A stretch of DNA of 64,000 nt from Bradyrhizobium sp. C9 (GCF_002532045.1 NZ_NWTG01000021.1:62001-126000); one strand, 5' to 3'; numbered from the stretch's first letter, positions 52,974 through 62,487 are shown. Notes: generated by a model from the sequence alone, not told the origin. Numbers and translations: made by a program.

Positions 52974-53750
52974 TCATTGCGCGATGGTCTTCGCGAGCTC
53001 TGCAAGAGGTCCCGGCTCGACCCGGACATCCCCGGCGAATGGACGCTCCTGCAGACCGATGAGTCCCAGCGCCATCACCACCGCGATCGAGAACACGCCG
53101 AGCGCCGTGATCTGCGCACCGGCCTTGTTCAGATGCACCAGCCCGATCGCCACCTGCGTGACCACGCCGAGGACGATCACCAGGATCCATTTGGCATCGA
53201 TCGTGCGATCGGACGCCAGCGCAAGCCGTTCAGAACGCGCACTGCCCACGCGGACCGCAGCATTGAGCAAGGCCGTCTGCACTGGCGCGCCCGCTTTTTG
53301 CGCGATCCTGGGATCGCTGACTTCCTGCAGCAGCGCGTTATAGGCGGACTCGGCTGTGCGCGCCTCATGGTCCTCCGTCATCGCCGGCCACTCATCGTTG
53401 ACCAGGGCCGCGACGTATTTGGCAAGGACGGACCTGACGCTGCGCATGTCCAGCGCAGAGGCGATGCTGAGCGCATCGACGTTGCGCAATTCCCCCGCCT
53501 CCGCTTGCACCGCACGGGCCGCTTGACGGTTGCGATCGGCAATATCACTGGCGAGAAATCCGGTCAGCAGCGCAAACAGCACGCCGACCGCACCGAAGAA
53601 CGGCGCCACGACGCCCTCGACACGGCGCCTCGCCCGAGCGGTTGCCGGGCTGAAACTCGCGATGACGATCGCAGCGCCGGTCGCCGCATAGAGCACGACG
53701 AGAACGGCAAACAACTCGTATGTCGGAAAGTCCAGCCAGGCCTTGATCAT
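52974..53750 (-). CDS. DUF4239-like (bestrophin-like) membrane protein
   Basis: About 258 residues, with two N-terminal membrane helices (LFAVLVVLYAATGAAIVIAS and FFGAVGVLFALLTGFLASDIA), a helical soluble middle and two C-terminal helices. The pattern and the GVLFALLTGFLASDI segment match the DUF4239/bestrophin-like family of unknown or anion-channel-like role. The start could be the ATG at 53750 or a GTG at 53777; neither has a good ribosome site. Confidence 0.75.
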   Translation of the reverse strand: MIKAWLDFPTYELFAVLVVLYAATGAAIVIASFSPATARARRRVEGVVAPFFGAVGVLFALLTGFLASDIADRNRQAARAVQAEAGELRNVDALSIASALDMRSVRSVLAKYVAALVNDEWPAMTEDHEARTAESAYNALLQEVSDPRIAQKAGAPVQTALLNAAVRVGSARSERLALASDRTIDAKWILVIVLGVVTQVAIGLVHLNKAGAQITALGVFSIAVVMALGLIGLQERPFAGDVRVEPGPLAELAKTIAQ

Positions 53751-53777
53751 CGTTACGGCAACGCCCCCCACAGCCAC

Positions 53778-54097
53778 TGCAACCAGACTAGGGGCGCGTG
53801 ACGTTCACGTCATCCAAAAACGCTCGCACCGGAAGGCGTACCCCTCAATGGAAGTGGCGATGGCGGTGTGCAGCCCGTTCTCCTCGCCGAAGAAGACATC
53901 GGTCAGCACGGCAACAATGTCCGCTCCGGGCCGATTTTGTTGCAAAAGTCGGTCAAGAGGCGACGTGGAGCAGCGCCGTGATGGCGTCCGCTCCGTGCCA
54001 ACAGCGCAAGTAGCCATCGCGGCCCTGGATGTGATTGGATGCAGCCGGAATGATTGACGGGAATGAAGATCACAATTCTCGATTTGGGGGGCTGCCA
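53778..54097. other. intergenic region between divergent membrane-protein genes
   Basis: About 320 bases, divergent promoters expected. Short open frames on both strands match nothing I know. No palindromes of note. Confidence 0.35.
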
Positions 54098-54535
54098 ATG
54101 GAAAGCATCAGCGACGGGCACTTGCTATCAAGAGTTCTCTTGACGCTCGCTGCCATCGGGTACGGCTTCGTGACGATCAAAGCCGATTTCAACCGTACCC
54201 ATGCAACCAATCCATTATGGACGCCGCACGCACGCTTCCACGTCGTGTGGCAGGTCCTTAGCTATACCGGCATCGCGGTCATCGCCCTCTGCCTGATTTG
54301 GCTGAGCGGACCGCTTGCGAAAGAAAGGCTGTGGCTTGCTGGAGCGCTTGGCGCTGCGGTCTACGGGGCCTTCTTCGTCACGCTCCTCGCACGAAAGCTG
54401 TTTGGCGGCGCACTCCATGATCAAAACGGCTACCTACCCTTTCGATCGCCAATTGGGCCGTGGTTATGGGATGCGAATGTCACCGCGTTCAGTGTTCTGT
54501 CGGCAATCTTGATGATCGGAATTCTCGTGGTGTGA
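54098..54535 (+). CDS. small integral membrane protein, unknown
   Basis: A 145-residue protein with four predicted membrane segments (around residues 8-25, 53-70, 78-100 and 128-145) and a conserved-looking HARFHVVWQVLSYTG and FRSPIGPWLWDANVTAFS. I do not recognise the function. The start at ATG 54098 is supported by a G-rich ribosome site (GGGGGG) 8 bases upstream; an upstream ATG at 54035 adds a non-membrane leader. Confidence 0.7.
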   Translation: MESISDGHLLSRVLLTLAAIGYGFVTIKADFNRTHATNPLWTPHARFHVVWQVLSYTGIAVIALCLIWLSGPLAKERLWLAGALGAAVYGAFFVTLLARKLFGGALHDQNGYLPFRSPIGPWLWDANVTAFSVLSAILMIGILVV

Positions 54536-54559
54536 TCGATCTCTCTTTAAACAGGTCGA

Positions 54560-54703
54560 TCAGGTGGAATGTCTCAGCTGGATCAAAAAGGCGACCTCGA
54601 GCAGCGCCGCCGCGATGCCCGACTTGAGCCAAATAACAGACACGGCAACGGCTTCGGGCGCGTGGTCCACATCGTCCCTCACAACCATGTCAAGGTCGGT
54701 CAT
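54560..54703 (-). CDS. possible 47-residue membrane peptide
   Basis: A short minus-strand frame: an acidic start (MTDLDMVVRDDVDHAPE) and one hydrophobic helix (AVSVIWLKSGIAAALLEVAFL), ending RHST. An AAGAGAG site lies about 10 bases before the ATG. The amphipathic-free, helix-like composition looks more gene-like than the competing plus-strand frame, but there is no family support. Confidence 0.35.
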   Translation of the reverse strand: MTDLDMVVRDDVDHAPEAVAVSVIWLKSGIAAALLEVAFLIQLRHST

Positions 54704-54812
54704 CGGCAGAAACTCTCTTGACCCTCAGTGGCCAAGTCCTGGGAATTCGGCTAGTTGAATCTGCGTGGCAATGCAATTAGGACGGCATGTCCGTCCTTGA
54801 GAGGACAAGGTC

Positions 54813-55376
54813 ATGAAATTGTCGTCAAGGTTTGTCGCGACCACCGCTATAGCTTTCCTGTCAACCGCCTTGTTGTGCGGCCCTGTTGCGTCGCAAACCG
54901 CAACAGGCTCCAGCGCCCCGCTTCCCTCCATCACGGTCGACGCGCCGAAGCAGGCGGCAAGGCCGAACAGGCCCAAGGAGGTCGCAAGCAGCCGCCTAGC
55001 TGCTCGCCGCACATCGCTCGCCGGTCACACGTCATCCTCAGGCGCGCGAACGCCGTCGCCTGCGCCGGATACAGTCTTGGGGAGGATTGCCAGTCTGGAG
55101 AAGGTAGCCAGCAACTGCAACGGGGGTTGCGAGTCGAGCCTTCCCCACGGCAAAGACCCCTGGGTTGGGTGTAGCGAGTCGGGCGGCGGACAGACCTACG
55201 GACCGTTCTCGGCAACGTGCCGAGACAACCTCACCTACAAATCCTACGAGGATTGCCTCGAGACCAAGGTGTTCCTGGGCGAATACCGAAATCGGGCCCA
55301 CTGGGTTTGCAGCAGCCTGTCCGCCGCCGGGAAGTTTCAGGTCGCCGAGCTCAAGCGATCCAGACATCCGCGCTAG
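54813..55376 (+). CDS. secreted cysteine-containing protein, unknown
   Basis: A 187-residue protein with a clear signal peptide (residues 1-28, ending PVASQ). A Pro/Ser/Ala-rich linker follows. The C-terminal domain of about 85 residues has six cysteines (NCNGGC, VGC, CRDN, DCLE, VCSS), likely forming disulfides in the periplasm or outside. I know no family for it. It has a ribosome site (GAGAGGACAAGG) and converges on the LivK-type gene with a strong hairpin between. Confidence 0.7.
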   Translation: MKLSSRFVATTAIAFLSTALLCGPVASQTATGSSAPLPSITVDAPKQAARPNRPKEVASSRLAARRTSLAGHTSSSGARTPSPAPDTVLGRIASLEKVASNCNGGCESSLPHGKDPWVGCSESGGGQTYGPFSATCRDNLTYKSYEDCLETKVFLGEYRNRAHWVCSSLSAAGKFQVAELKRSRHPR

Positions 55377-55388
55377 GCAACGCCTTCG

Positions 55389-55419
55389 CATGGACGCAGC
55401 GAACTTTGCTGCGTCCATG
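55389..55419. terminator. bidirectional hairpin terminator
   Basis: A perfect 12-bp stem CATGGACGCAGC / GCTGCGTCCATG with a 7-base loop, between convergent stops at 55376 and 55455. Confidence 0.75.
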
Positions 55420-55454
55420 GTTGCCGGCCAGCAATGGCCGCCTCTCGCTTGTCC

Positions 55455-56666
55455 TCAGCGCGACGCGGTGCTGATGTTCTCGCCAAAGAACTTCCACGTC
55501 TTGCCGTCGAACTTGGCGAGCTTGAACGTGTCGAAGGTGGAATAGTCCGTCGGCGACACCGAGACCGTGATGCCCGGCAGCAGGAGCGGCAGCGAGACCT
55601 TGCTCAGGTTCGTGGCCTGCTTCAGCAGATTCTCGCGCGTCAGCACGTCGCCGCAGTTCTTCAGGATGATGGCCGTGAACTGCGCCGACAGATAACCGAT
55701 CTGGTTGCTGCCATCGATCGGATTGCCCTCCGGATACCACTGCTTCATGAAGGCGAGATAGTCCTGCACGCCCTTGTCGGTGTCCCATGCGGGGTCGCCG
55801 ACCACCTTGGTCGCCAGCGCCGTCATCAGGCCGGTGGATGCTTCGAGGCCGGCGGGCTCGAGCACGCCACCGATCGAGCTTGCGACCGACACGATGAAGT
55901 GCGTCGGCTTCCAGCCGAGATCGGCAACCTTGCGGATCGCCTGCGCGCCGAATTTCGGCGTCGTGATCGTCATCAGCACGTCGGCGCCGCTGGCCTTCAG
56001 ATTGACGATCTGGGAATCGATCGTGGGATCGGTCACCTCGTAGCTGAGCTCCTTGACGATCAGGCCGGCCTTCTCTCCCAGCCCCTCCTTGAAGCCCCTT
56101 AGATAGTCCTTTCCGAAGTCGTCATTCTGGTAGATCACGCCGATCTTCGCGTTGGGCAGCTCCTTGGCAATGTACTTGGCGTAGATCTTCGCTTCCTGCG
56201 CATAGGGCGGATAGAACGGCGTGGTCCAGGGGAATTCCTTCGGATCATTCCACTTCGAGGCCCCGGTGGAGATCAAGAGATGCGGGATCTTCTTGCCGTT
56301 CAGATATTTTTGGATCGACGAATTTGTCGGCGTGCCCAGTGAGCCGATATTGGCAAGGATCTCATCCTGCTCGACGAGCTTGCGCGTCTGCTCCACCGTC
56401 TTCGGCGGGCTGTAGCCGTCGTCCATGCTCAGCAGCGTGATCTTCCGGCCGTTGATCCCGCCCTGGCTGTTGATCATCTTCCAGTATGCAGCTTCGGCCC
56501 TGCCCTGCGTGCCATACGCCGAAGCCGGACCGCTGTAGGGCATGGTCTGCCCGATCTTGATTTCGGTATCGCTGGCGCCGGGATCGTATTTCTTGTCGGC
56601 AGCAAGAACCGCCGACGTGGAGGCAAGGCTGAGCGCGGCGACGGCCGCGAGCGTGATGCAACGCAT
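55455..56666 (-). CDS. ABC transporter substrate-binding protein, LivK/amide type
   Basis: A 403-residue periplasmic binding protein with signal peptide (MRCITLAAVAALSLASTSAVLA). The mature part is typical: DTEIKIGQTMPYSGPASAYGTQGRAEAAYWKMIN near residue 33 and IGSLGTPTNSSIQKYLNGKKIPHLL near 107. No permease or ATPase lies beside it in the window. The ATG at 56666 has a GGGGAGAACA site; the frame extends to 56792. Confidence 0.9.
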   Translation of the reverse strand: MRCITLAAVAALSLASTSAVLAADKKYDPGASDTEIKIGQTMPYSGPASAYGTQGRAEAAYWKMINSQGGINGRKITLLSMDDGYSPPKTVEQTRKLVEQDEILANIGSLGTPTNSSIQKYLNGKKIPHLLISTGASKWNDPKEFPWTTPFYPPYAQEAKIYAKYIAKELPNAKIGVIYQNDDFGKDYLRGFKEGLGEKAGLIVKELSYEVTDPTIDSQIVNLKASGADVLMTITTPKFGAQAIRKVADLGWKPTHFIVSVASSIGGVLEPAGLEASTGLMTALATKVVGDPAWDTDKGVQDYLAFMKQWYPEGNPIDGSNQIGYLSAQFTAIILKNCGDVLTRENLLKQATNLSKVSLPLLLPGITVSVSPTDYSTFDTFKLAKFDGKTWKFFGENISTASR

Positions 56667-56781
56667 GTGTTCTCCCCATTCGCGTCGCTGTTTGCCGCGA
56701 CGTCCGGCGAGATCATGATCAAGCCCGCACGAGATGTCGACCCCTGAAGTCGGGACATCGAACCGCACTAGCCGCCGGGCG

Positions 56782-57456
56782 TCACAGCCCAATCCAGTTC
56801 ATCACGGCGCCAAACGTTGCCCAGAGCGTCCATCCGAGCCCGAGCAAGCAGATCAGCGCCGCCGCCATCGCTATCGTCAGCAGCAGGCCGTCCTCCTGCA
56901 GGTAGGCGACCGCGATCAGGACGACCACCATTCCCGGAATGACGTTCACCAGAGGCAGCGGCCAGCCTGCCGAGAAGGCCAGCAGGAACACGACCAGTCC
57001 GACCAGGCGATCGATCACGTCGCGACGCGCGTCCCAGCGCGGCCGGCTGATGCGCTCGATCGCCTGCAGCATCGGACGGACCAGAACGGTAAAGCGCTTG
57101 AAGCGCTTGAAGTCGAACTGCCGCTTCGACAGGAAACGCGGAAACGACGGCGCGCTGCGGCCACGCATCATCTCGACCGCCGGAAACAGCAGCGCCAGCG
57201 TCGCAACCGTTGCGACGCCGGGGATGATGACCAGCAGCCCCAACAGCAGCAGGAGCAGGCCGAACGACCGCTTGTCCAGGTTGCTGAGGAGCCATTCGAG
57301 ATCGACGGGGCCGTCCGGTGCTTGAGCGACGAGTTCCTCAAGAAGTTGGGACGTGTGCGTGGGCGCCAATGGGGCTCCGGACGAGGGGGACATAGCTGCC
57401 AAAGTGGTCAGACTCGGCATCGATTGCAACAGCTGCCGAAGCAGACTAGGAAGCAT
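56782..57456 (-). CDS. exoD: ExoD family membrane protein
   Basis: A 224-residue ExoD-family protein. Family signs are LLSNLDKRSFGLLLLLLGLLVIIPGVA near residue 60, FPAVEMMRGR and several membrane segments in the C-terminal half. In rhizobia exoD affects exopolysaccharide production and alkali tolerance; the molecular role is unknown. The start is probably ATG 57456; an upstream ATG at 57483 is possible. Its start is only 2 bases from the divergent GTG at 57459. Confidence 0.85.
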   Translation of the reverse strand: MLPSLLRQLLQSMPSLTTLAAMSPSSGAPLAPTHTSQLLEELVAQAPDGPVDLEWLLSNLDKRSFGLLLLLLGLLVIIPGVATVATLALLFPAVEMMRGRSAPSFPRFLSKRQFDFKRFKRFTVLVRPMLQAIERISRPRWDARRDVIDRLVGLVVFLLAFSAGWPLPLVNVIPGMVVVLIAVAYLQEDGLLLTIAMAAALICLLGLGWTLWATFGAVMNWIGL

Positions 57457-57458
57457 GG

Positions 57459-57998
57459 GTGACCCACGATTCCGATCAGGCATGGCAGCGCCATGCGCCG
57501 TCAAGCCCAATTCCCGCCACGCGCCGCCGCTGGCCGTGGTTCCTGCTGATCGTCATCATCGCCAGTGCGGGCGCCGGGGGTGTCTACGCCTGGCCGCAGA
57601 TCGCGCCGCTGGTCCCGTCCCTCGGCAACGCTGCGGCCGGCGACAAGGTGGCCGCAGGCGACAAGGAGACGTTGCCGGATCTGCTCGCGACCCAGCAGAA
57701 GCTCGAGGATGACATCGGCGCGCTCGGCAAGTCGGTGGCGGACCAGCAGGAGCAGTTGAAGACCGTCGTCGACCAGCTGGCGGCCCTGACGTCGAAGGTC
57801 GACGCGCTGCAGCGCCCTGCTCCGGCTCCCGTGCCGCCGCCGCCAGCGGCAGCGGCCGACCAGCCGCGTGCAGCACCGGTCGCGCAGGCGGCCCCGAAGC
57901 CCCGAAAGCCGCCGCCGGCTCGAACGCCGAAACCGGCAGGTCCGATTTCGACCGGTGGTGCGCCGCTCAACGTGGCACCGGGCGCCGGGGCTCGCTGA
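57459..57998 (+). CDS. membrane-anchored coiled-coil protein, unknown
   Basis: A 179-residue protein with one N-terminal membrane helix (WPWFLLIVIIASAGAGGVYAW, residues about 25-45), a coiled-coil-like segment (LLATQQKLEDDIGALGKSVADQQEQL and onward to about 118) and a proline/alanine/lysine-rich tail. It looks like a bitopic periplasmic protein. The start is GTG at 57459 if right, nearly touching exoD. No family recognised. Confidence 0.65.
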   Translation: MTHDSDQAWQRHAPSSPIPATRRRWPWFLLIVIIASAGAGGVYAWPQIAPLVPSLGNAAAGDKVAAGDKETLPDLLATQQKLEDDIGALGKSVADQQEQLKTVVDQLAALTSKVDALQRPAPAPVPPPPAAAADQPRAAPVAQAAPKPRKPPPARTPKPAGPISTGGAPLNVAPGAGAR

Positions 57999-58048
57999 GC
58001 CGCGCCGCCGTCAGCCCAAGTTCAGCGCAACCAGTCGGTGACGGCAGC

Positions 58049-58837
58049 CTATCCGCGCGGCCGCTCCATGCCCGCCCGCTTGATGGCCGCGCGCAGGATA
58101 GCGGTATCTGAGGAAAGAAATTCGATCAGGCGCCTGGCTGCGTCAGGCGATTTTGAGTCGCTGACAACCGCGGCCGTGAAGGTCTGCACAAGCTGGAGAT
58201 CCGGAGGCAGCAGACCGACGACCTCGATACCGGTCTCCTGCACCAATTCGCTGGTCGGCCCGATCGAGAAATTCGCCTTGCCCGCGCGCAGCGCTTCGGC
58301 CGCCTCGGTTCCGCGCGCCTCGAGGGTGAGCCGCACCGTGTCCGGCAGGTTCAGCCTGGGGAAGACCTTGTCGCGGAAGAATTGTCCGCTGGTGCTGCTT
58401 GGCGCCACCACCTGGCCCGCATCGATCAAAGCCTGTCTCAGCGCGGCAGCATTGCCGATGTCCGGCTTCGGAGCGCCCGAGCGAACCGCGGCCGCCAAAG
58501 GCGCCGTCGCGAGGCCGGTGTCGGATCCCGCACGAATCCGCCCGTCCTCGTTCAGCGTGCGCAGTCCCTCTCGCGACAGGATCACCACGTCGGCCTTCGT
58601 GCCGTGCGCGAGCTGATGTCTGATCGTTTTCGGACCGGTGCCCTCCGATGCGCCGGATCCGGTCTCCACCTTGATGCCGGTGCTGCGCTCGAATTCGGGC
58701 AGGACTTCCCGATAGACCGCAGCGAAGCCACCGGAAATGATGACCCTGATCGTGTCCGGGCTATCGGCGATCGGCGCCGTCAAGGCAGCGGCACCATGTC
58801 GGCGGCCCGTCGGCTCATTTCTGAAGGCTTGCGGCAA
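58049..58837 (-). CDS. ModA-like periplasmic-type binding protein without visible signal peptide
   Basis: The domain (from TIRVIISGGFAAVYREVLPEFERSTGIKV) matches molybdate-type substrate-binding proteins of the PBP2 class, with GTGPKTIRHQL, DVVILSREGLRTL and FSIGPTSELVQ. No signal peptide is present. The only start in frame is a TTG at 58837, inside the end of the upstream gene. An ATG at 58818 that would overlap the upstream stop as ATGA is in another frame and meets a stop after 12 codons. Either the N-terminus carries a frameshift or the protein is cytosolic. No ABC partners are adjacent. Confidence 0.65.
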   Translation of the reverse strand: MPQAFRNEPTGRRHGAAALTAPIADSPDTIRVIISGGFAAVYREVLPEFERSTGIKVETGSGASEGTGPKTIRHQLAHGTKADVVILSREGLRTLNEDGRIRAGSDTGLATAPLAAAVRSGAPKPDIGNAAALRQALIDAGQVVAPSSTSGQFFRDKVFPRLNLPDTVRLTLEARGTEAAEALRAGKANFSIGPTSELVQETGIEVVGLLPPDLQLVQTFTAAVVSDSKSPDAARRLIEFLSSDTAILRAAIKRAGMERPRG

Positions 58838-59609
58838 ACAGCTTGGCCGCCTCGGCTTTCGATTCCTGATCGGCCTTGGCGTCGTATCGGAGCGGCAGGT
58901 TGAACTTCTTGCCGAGTTCGGTCGCTTCAGGGTTCGTGAACGCGTGCACGGCGCCGGGATATTCGATGATCCGGTAATCGGCCTTCGCCGCGTCGAAATC
59001 CTTCTTCAGCGCATCGTACTGCTCGCGCTTCACGAACGGATCGTCCGCGCCGTTCAGAATCAGGATCTTCGCCTTGACGGTGCCGGGCGCCGGTGCAGGC
59101 GTATTGAGACCGAGCGACGCGTGAAAGCCCGCAACGGCGGCGAGATCGGCGCCGGCACGCGCCATGTTCAGCACCACCGCGCCGCCGAAGCAGTAACCGA
59201 CGGCGCCGATCCGCTGCGGATTGACCGAAGCCTGCTTGGCGAGTTGCTCGCGCGCGGCGTTGAAGCGCCGCTCCATCACCTTCGCATCCTTCATCACCGA
59301 TCCCGCGAGCGCGCCGGCATCCTTCGGGTTGTCGGCGGTCTTGGCGTCGCCGTACATGTCCGCAATGAAGGCTGTGTAACCTTGCTCGGCGAACTTCCGC
59401 GCCTCGTTATGGATATGCGGGGTGATGCCCCACCATTCGTGCACCATGACGATGCCCGGTCGCTTGGCCGTCGTCGCGTCGTCATAGACCACGAAGCCCT
59501 TCATCGTGGTCTCGCCGTCGGTGTAGGTGACCGGCTCTTCCTTGACCGCGGCGTGCGCGCTCGCGACCATTGCGATGGCGCAAAGTGCTCCGACGATGAT
59601 CGCTCGCAT
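58815..59609 (-). CDS. secreted dienelactone hydrolase family protein
   Basis: A 264-residue alpha/beta hydrolase with signal peptide (MRAIIVGALCAIAMVASAHA). The nucleophile is the cysteine in GYCFGGAVVLNMA near residue 141, typical of dienelactone hydrolases. The acid is in NGADDPFV near 192, and the histidine in GAVHAFTNPEA near 222. The signal peptide makes a role in chlorocatechol breakdown unlikely; it is probably a periplasmic esterase of unknown substrate. Confidence 0.85.
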   Translation of the reverse strand: MRAIIVGALCAIAMVASAHAAVKEEPVTYTDGETTMKGFVVYDDATTAKRPGIVMVHEWWGITPHIHNEARKFAEQGYTAFIADMYGDAKTADNPKDAGALAGSVMKDAKVMERRFNAAREQLAKQASVNPQRIGAVGYCFGGAVVLNMARAGADLAAVAGFHASLGLNTPAPAPGTVKAKILILNGADDPFVKREQYDALKKDFDAAKADYRIIEYPGAVHAFTNPEATELGKKFNLPLRYDAKADQESKAEAAKLFAASLQK

Positions 59610-59664
59610 GCTGATCTCCCTGCGGGTTGGCGTCGCCGCGTTGTGTTTGTCTTGGCCCGGACGG

Positions 59665-62451
59665 CTATTCCGCCGCCGTCCGGATATCGATCTTCTCGGC
59701 GCGGACCGCGCAGAACTTGAATTCCGGAATCTTGCCGAACGGATCGAGCGCCGGGTTGGTCAGCAGATTCGCCGCCGCCTCCGCGTAGCAGAACGGCATG
59801 AAGACCATGTTCTCGGGCACGTCGCGGTCGGCGCGCACCTTGACCTCGACCGCGCCGCGGCGCGTCTCGAGGCGGATGAAGTCGCCGGGCGCGAGCCCCT
59901 TCCTGCGCATGTCCTTCGGCGTCATGAACGCGACCGCTTCGGGCTCGATCTGGTCGAGCACCTGGGCGCGGCGCGTCATCGAGCCGGTGTGCCAATGCTC
60001 GAGCACGCGGCCGGTCGACAGCACCATCGGGTACTCGTCGTCGGGCAATTCGTCCGGCGGGATCACCTTGGCCGGCACGATCTTGCCGCGGCCGCTCTCG
60101 GTCGGGAAGCCGGTGGTGAAGATGATCTCATTGCCCGGCTTGTCGGGATCGTCGACCGGATAGGTCACCGCGCCCTCGCGAACCAGCCGCTCCCAGGTGA
60201 TGTTCTTCAGCGACGGCATCAGCTGCGCCATCTCGGTGAACACCTCGCCCGGCCCGGCATAATTCCAAGGCAGTCCCATCCGCTTGCCGATCTCCTGGAT
60301 GATCCAGAGATCCTGCCGCGCATCGCCCGGCGGCTTGATCACCTCGCGCGCCAATTGCACGCGGCGGTCGGTGTTGGTGAAGGAGCCGGACTTTTCGGCG
60401 AACGCCGAGGCCGGCAGGATCACGTCGGCATGGAACGCGGTCTCGGTGACGAACAGGTCCTGCACCACGAGATGATCGAGCTTGGCGAGCGCCTGGCGCG
60501 CGTGCTGCAGATCCGGATCCGACATCGCGGGATTTTCCCCCTCGACATACATGCCGTGGATTTCGCCGGCGTGGATCGCGTTCATGATCTCGACCACGGT
60601 CAGGCCGCGCACCGGATCGAGCTCCTGCCCCCACAGCTTCTCGAAGGCGCCGCGCATGTCGTCGCGGCCGACCGGCTGATAGTCCGGCAGGAACATCGGG
60701 ATCAGGCCGGCGTCGGAGGCGCCCTGCACGTTGTTCTGGCCGCGCAGCGGATGCAGCCCGGTGCCGGGCCGGCCGACCTGGCCGGTGATCAGCGCGAGCG
60801 CAATCAGGCAGCGCGCATTGTCGGTGCCGTGGACATGCTGGCTGATGCCCATGCCCCAGAAGATGATCGACGACTTGGCGCGTGCATAGGCACGCGCCAC
60901 CTCGCGCAGCGTCTCGGCCGGAATGCCGCAGATCTGCGACATGCGCTCCGGCGTAAACTCCTGGATCTTCGCCTTCAGCTCGTCATAGCCCTCGGTATAG
61001 CCGGCGATGTACTGCTCGTCGGTCAGGCCTTCGGTGATGATCGTGTGGATCATCGCGTTCAGCATCGCGACGTCGCTGCCCGGCTTGAAGGCGAGATGCT
61101 GAGTGGCGTGGCGCGACAGCGTCTGCCGCCGCGGGTCCATCACGTACAGCTTGGCGCCGCGCTTGGCGGCATTCTTGATGAACGTCGCCGCGACCGGATG
61201 GTTCACGGTCGGATTGGCGCCGATGACCCAGATCACCTCGGCGTCGGCCGCGGCCGAGAACGGCGCCGACACCGCGCCGGAGCTCAGTCCCTCGAACAAG
61301 GCCGCCACCGACGAGGCGTGACAAAGCCGCGTGCAGTGATCGACATTGTTGGAGCCGAAGCCGGTGCGGACCAGCTTCTGGAATAGATAGGCTTCCTCGT
61401 TCGAGCCCTTGGCCGAACCGAACCCGGCGAGCGCCTTGGCGCCCTTCTCGTCGCGGATCTTCCGCAGGCCCGCCGCGGCAAGATCGAGCGCCTCGTCCCA
61501 GGATGCCTCACGGAAATGGGTGTAGGGATTGGCCGGATCGACCTGGTCGTTGGCGTCCTTCTTGACGCCCGGCAGCCGCACCAGCGGCTTGGTCAGTCGG
61601 TTCGGATGGTGGATGTAGTCGAAGCCGAAGCGGCCCTTGACGCAGAGTCGGTTGTGATTGGCGGGGCCATCGCGGCCTTCCGCGTAGATCACCTTCTCGT
61701 CCTTGACCTCGTAGGTGACCTGGCAGCCGACGCCGCAATACGGGCACAGCGAGTCCACCTTGCGGTCGGGATACGTCACGCGCGTCTGCTTGTCGTCGAG
61801 CATGACAGCCGGCATCAGCGCCCCGGTGGGACACGCCTGGACGCATTCGCCGCAGGCGACGCAGGTCGATTCACCCATCGGATCGTCGAAGTCGAACACG
61901 ATTTTCGAGCCGTGACTGCGATAAGCCATGCCGATGACGTCGTTGACCTGCACCTCGCGACAGGCCCGCACGCACAGGCCGCACTGGATGCAGGCGTCGA
62001 GATTGACGCGCATCGCCGGGTGGCTGGTGTCGGCGCGCCAGCGTTCGGTGGCGGGGAAGCGACTTTCGGTGACGCCGGTCTTCTCGGCCCAGTGCCAGAA
62101 TTTCGAATCCGGATCGTGCGAGGTCTCGCGCGCCGGCTGATCGGCCACAAGCAGCTCCATCACCATCTTCTGCGCCGCGACGGCGCGCTGGCTGGCCGAC
62201 TTCACCTTCATGCCGACCGAAGGCGTCCGCTTGCAGGACGCCGCCAGCACGCGCTCGCCTTCGATTTCGACCATGCAGGCGCGACAATTGCCGTCCGGCC
62301 GATAGTCCGGCGCGGGCGAATAACAGAGATGCGGGATCTCGGTGCCTTGGCGCTTGGCGACCTGCCAGATCGTTTCGCCGGCCCGTGCCTCGACATGGTG
62401 GCCGTCGAGCTCGAACTGGATGGTCTGGCCGGAGTTCTGATCGTTGCTCAT
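59665..62451 (-). CDS. fdsA: NAD-dependent formate dehydrogenase, alpha (molybdenum) subunit
   Basis: A 928-residue formate dehydrogenase catalytic subunit of the soluble NAD+-linked Fds type. The N-terminal NuoG-like region has a 2Fe-2S cluster (CYSPAPDYRPDGNCRACM) and two 4Fe-4S ferredoxin motifs (CIQCGLCVRAC, CVACGECVQACP). A further cluster CPYCGVGC follows near residue 238. The bis-MGD domain carries the active-site cysteine in HCTRLCHASS near 379. It oxidises formate to CO2 and passes electrons to the FMN/NAD subunit encoded just upstream, 36 bases away. It could use formate released by NicD. Confidence 0.96.
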   Translation of the reverse strand: MSNDQNSGQTIQFELDGHHVEARAGETIWQVAKRQGTEIPHLCYSPAPDYRPDGNCRACMVEIEGERVLAASCKRTPSVGMKVKSASQRAVAAQKMVMELLVADQPARETSHDPDSKFWHWAEKTGVTESRFPATERWRADTSHPAMRVNLDACIQCGLCVRACREVQVNDVIGMAYRSHGSKIVFDFDDPMGESTCVACGECVQACPTGALMPAVMLDDKQTRVTYPDRKVDSLCPYCGVGCQVTYEVKDEKVIYAEGRDGPANHNRLCVKGRFGFDYIHHPNRLTKPLVRLPGVKKDANDQVDPANPYTHFREASWDEALDLAAAGLRKIRDEKGAKALAGFGSAKGSNEEAYLFQKLVRTGFGSNNVDHCTRLCHASSVAALFEGLSSGAVSAPFSAAADAEVIWVIGANPTVNHPVAATFIKNAAKRGAKLYVMDPRRQTLSRHATQHLAFKPGSDVAMLNAMIHTIITEGLTDEQYIAGYTEGYDELKAKIQEFTPERMSQICGIPAETLREVARAYARAKSSIIFWGMGISQHVHGTDNARCLIALALITGQVGRPGTGLHPLRGQNNVQGASDAGLIPMFLPDYQPVGRDDMRGAFEKLWGQELDPVRGLTVVEIMNAIHAGEIHGMYVEGENPAMSDPDLQHARQALAKLDHLVVQDLFVTETAFHADVILPASAFAEKSGSFTNTDRRVQLAREVIKPPGDARQDLWIIQEIGKRMGLPWNYAGPGEVFTEMAQLMPSLKNITWERLVREGAVTYPVDDPDKPGNEIIFTTGFPTESGRGKIVPAKVIPPDELPDDEYPMVLSTGRVLEHWHTGSMTRRAQVLDQIEPEAVAFMTPKDMRRKGLAPGDFIRLETRRGAVEVKVRADRDVPENMVFMPFCYAEAAANLLTNPALDPFGKIPEFKFCAVRAEKIDIRTAAE

Positions 62452-62487
62452 TCAAGATCCTCGTCGAAGTTCGCCTGCTTGGTCCGC

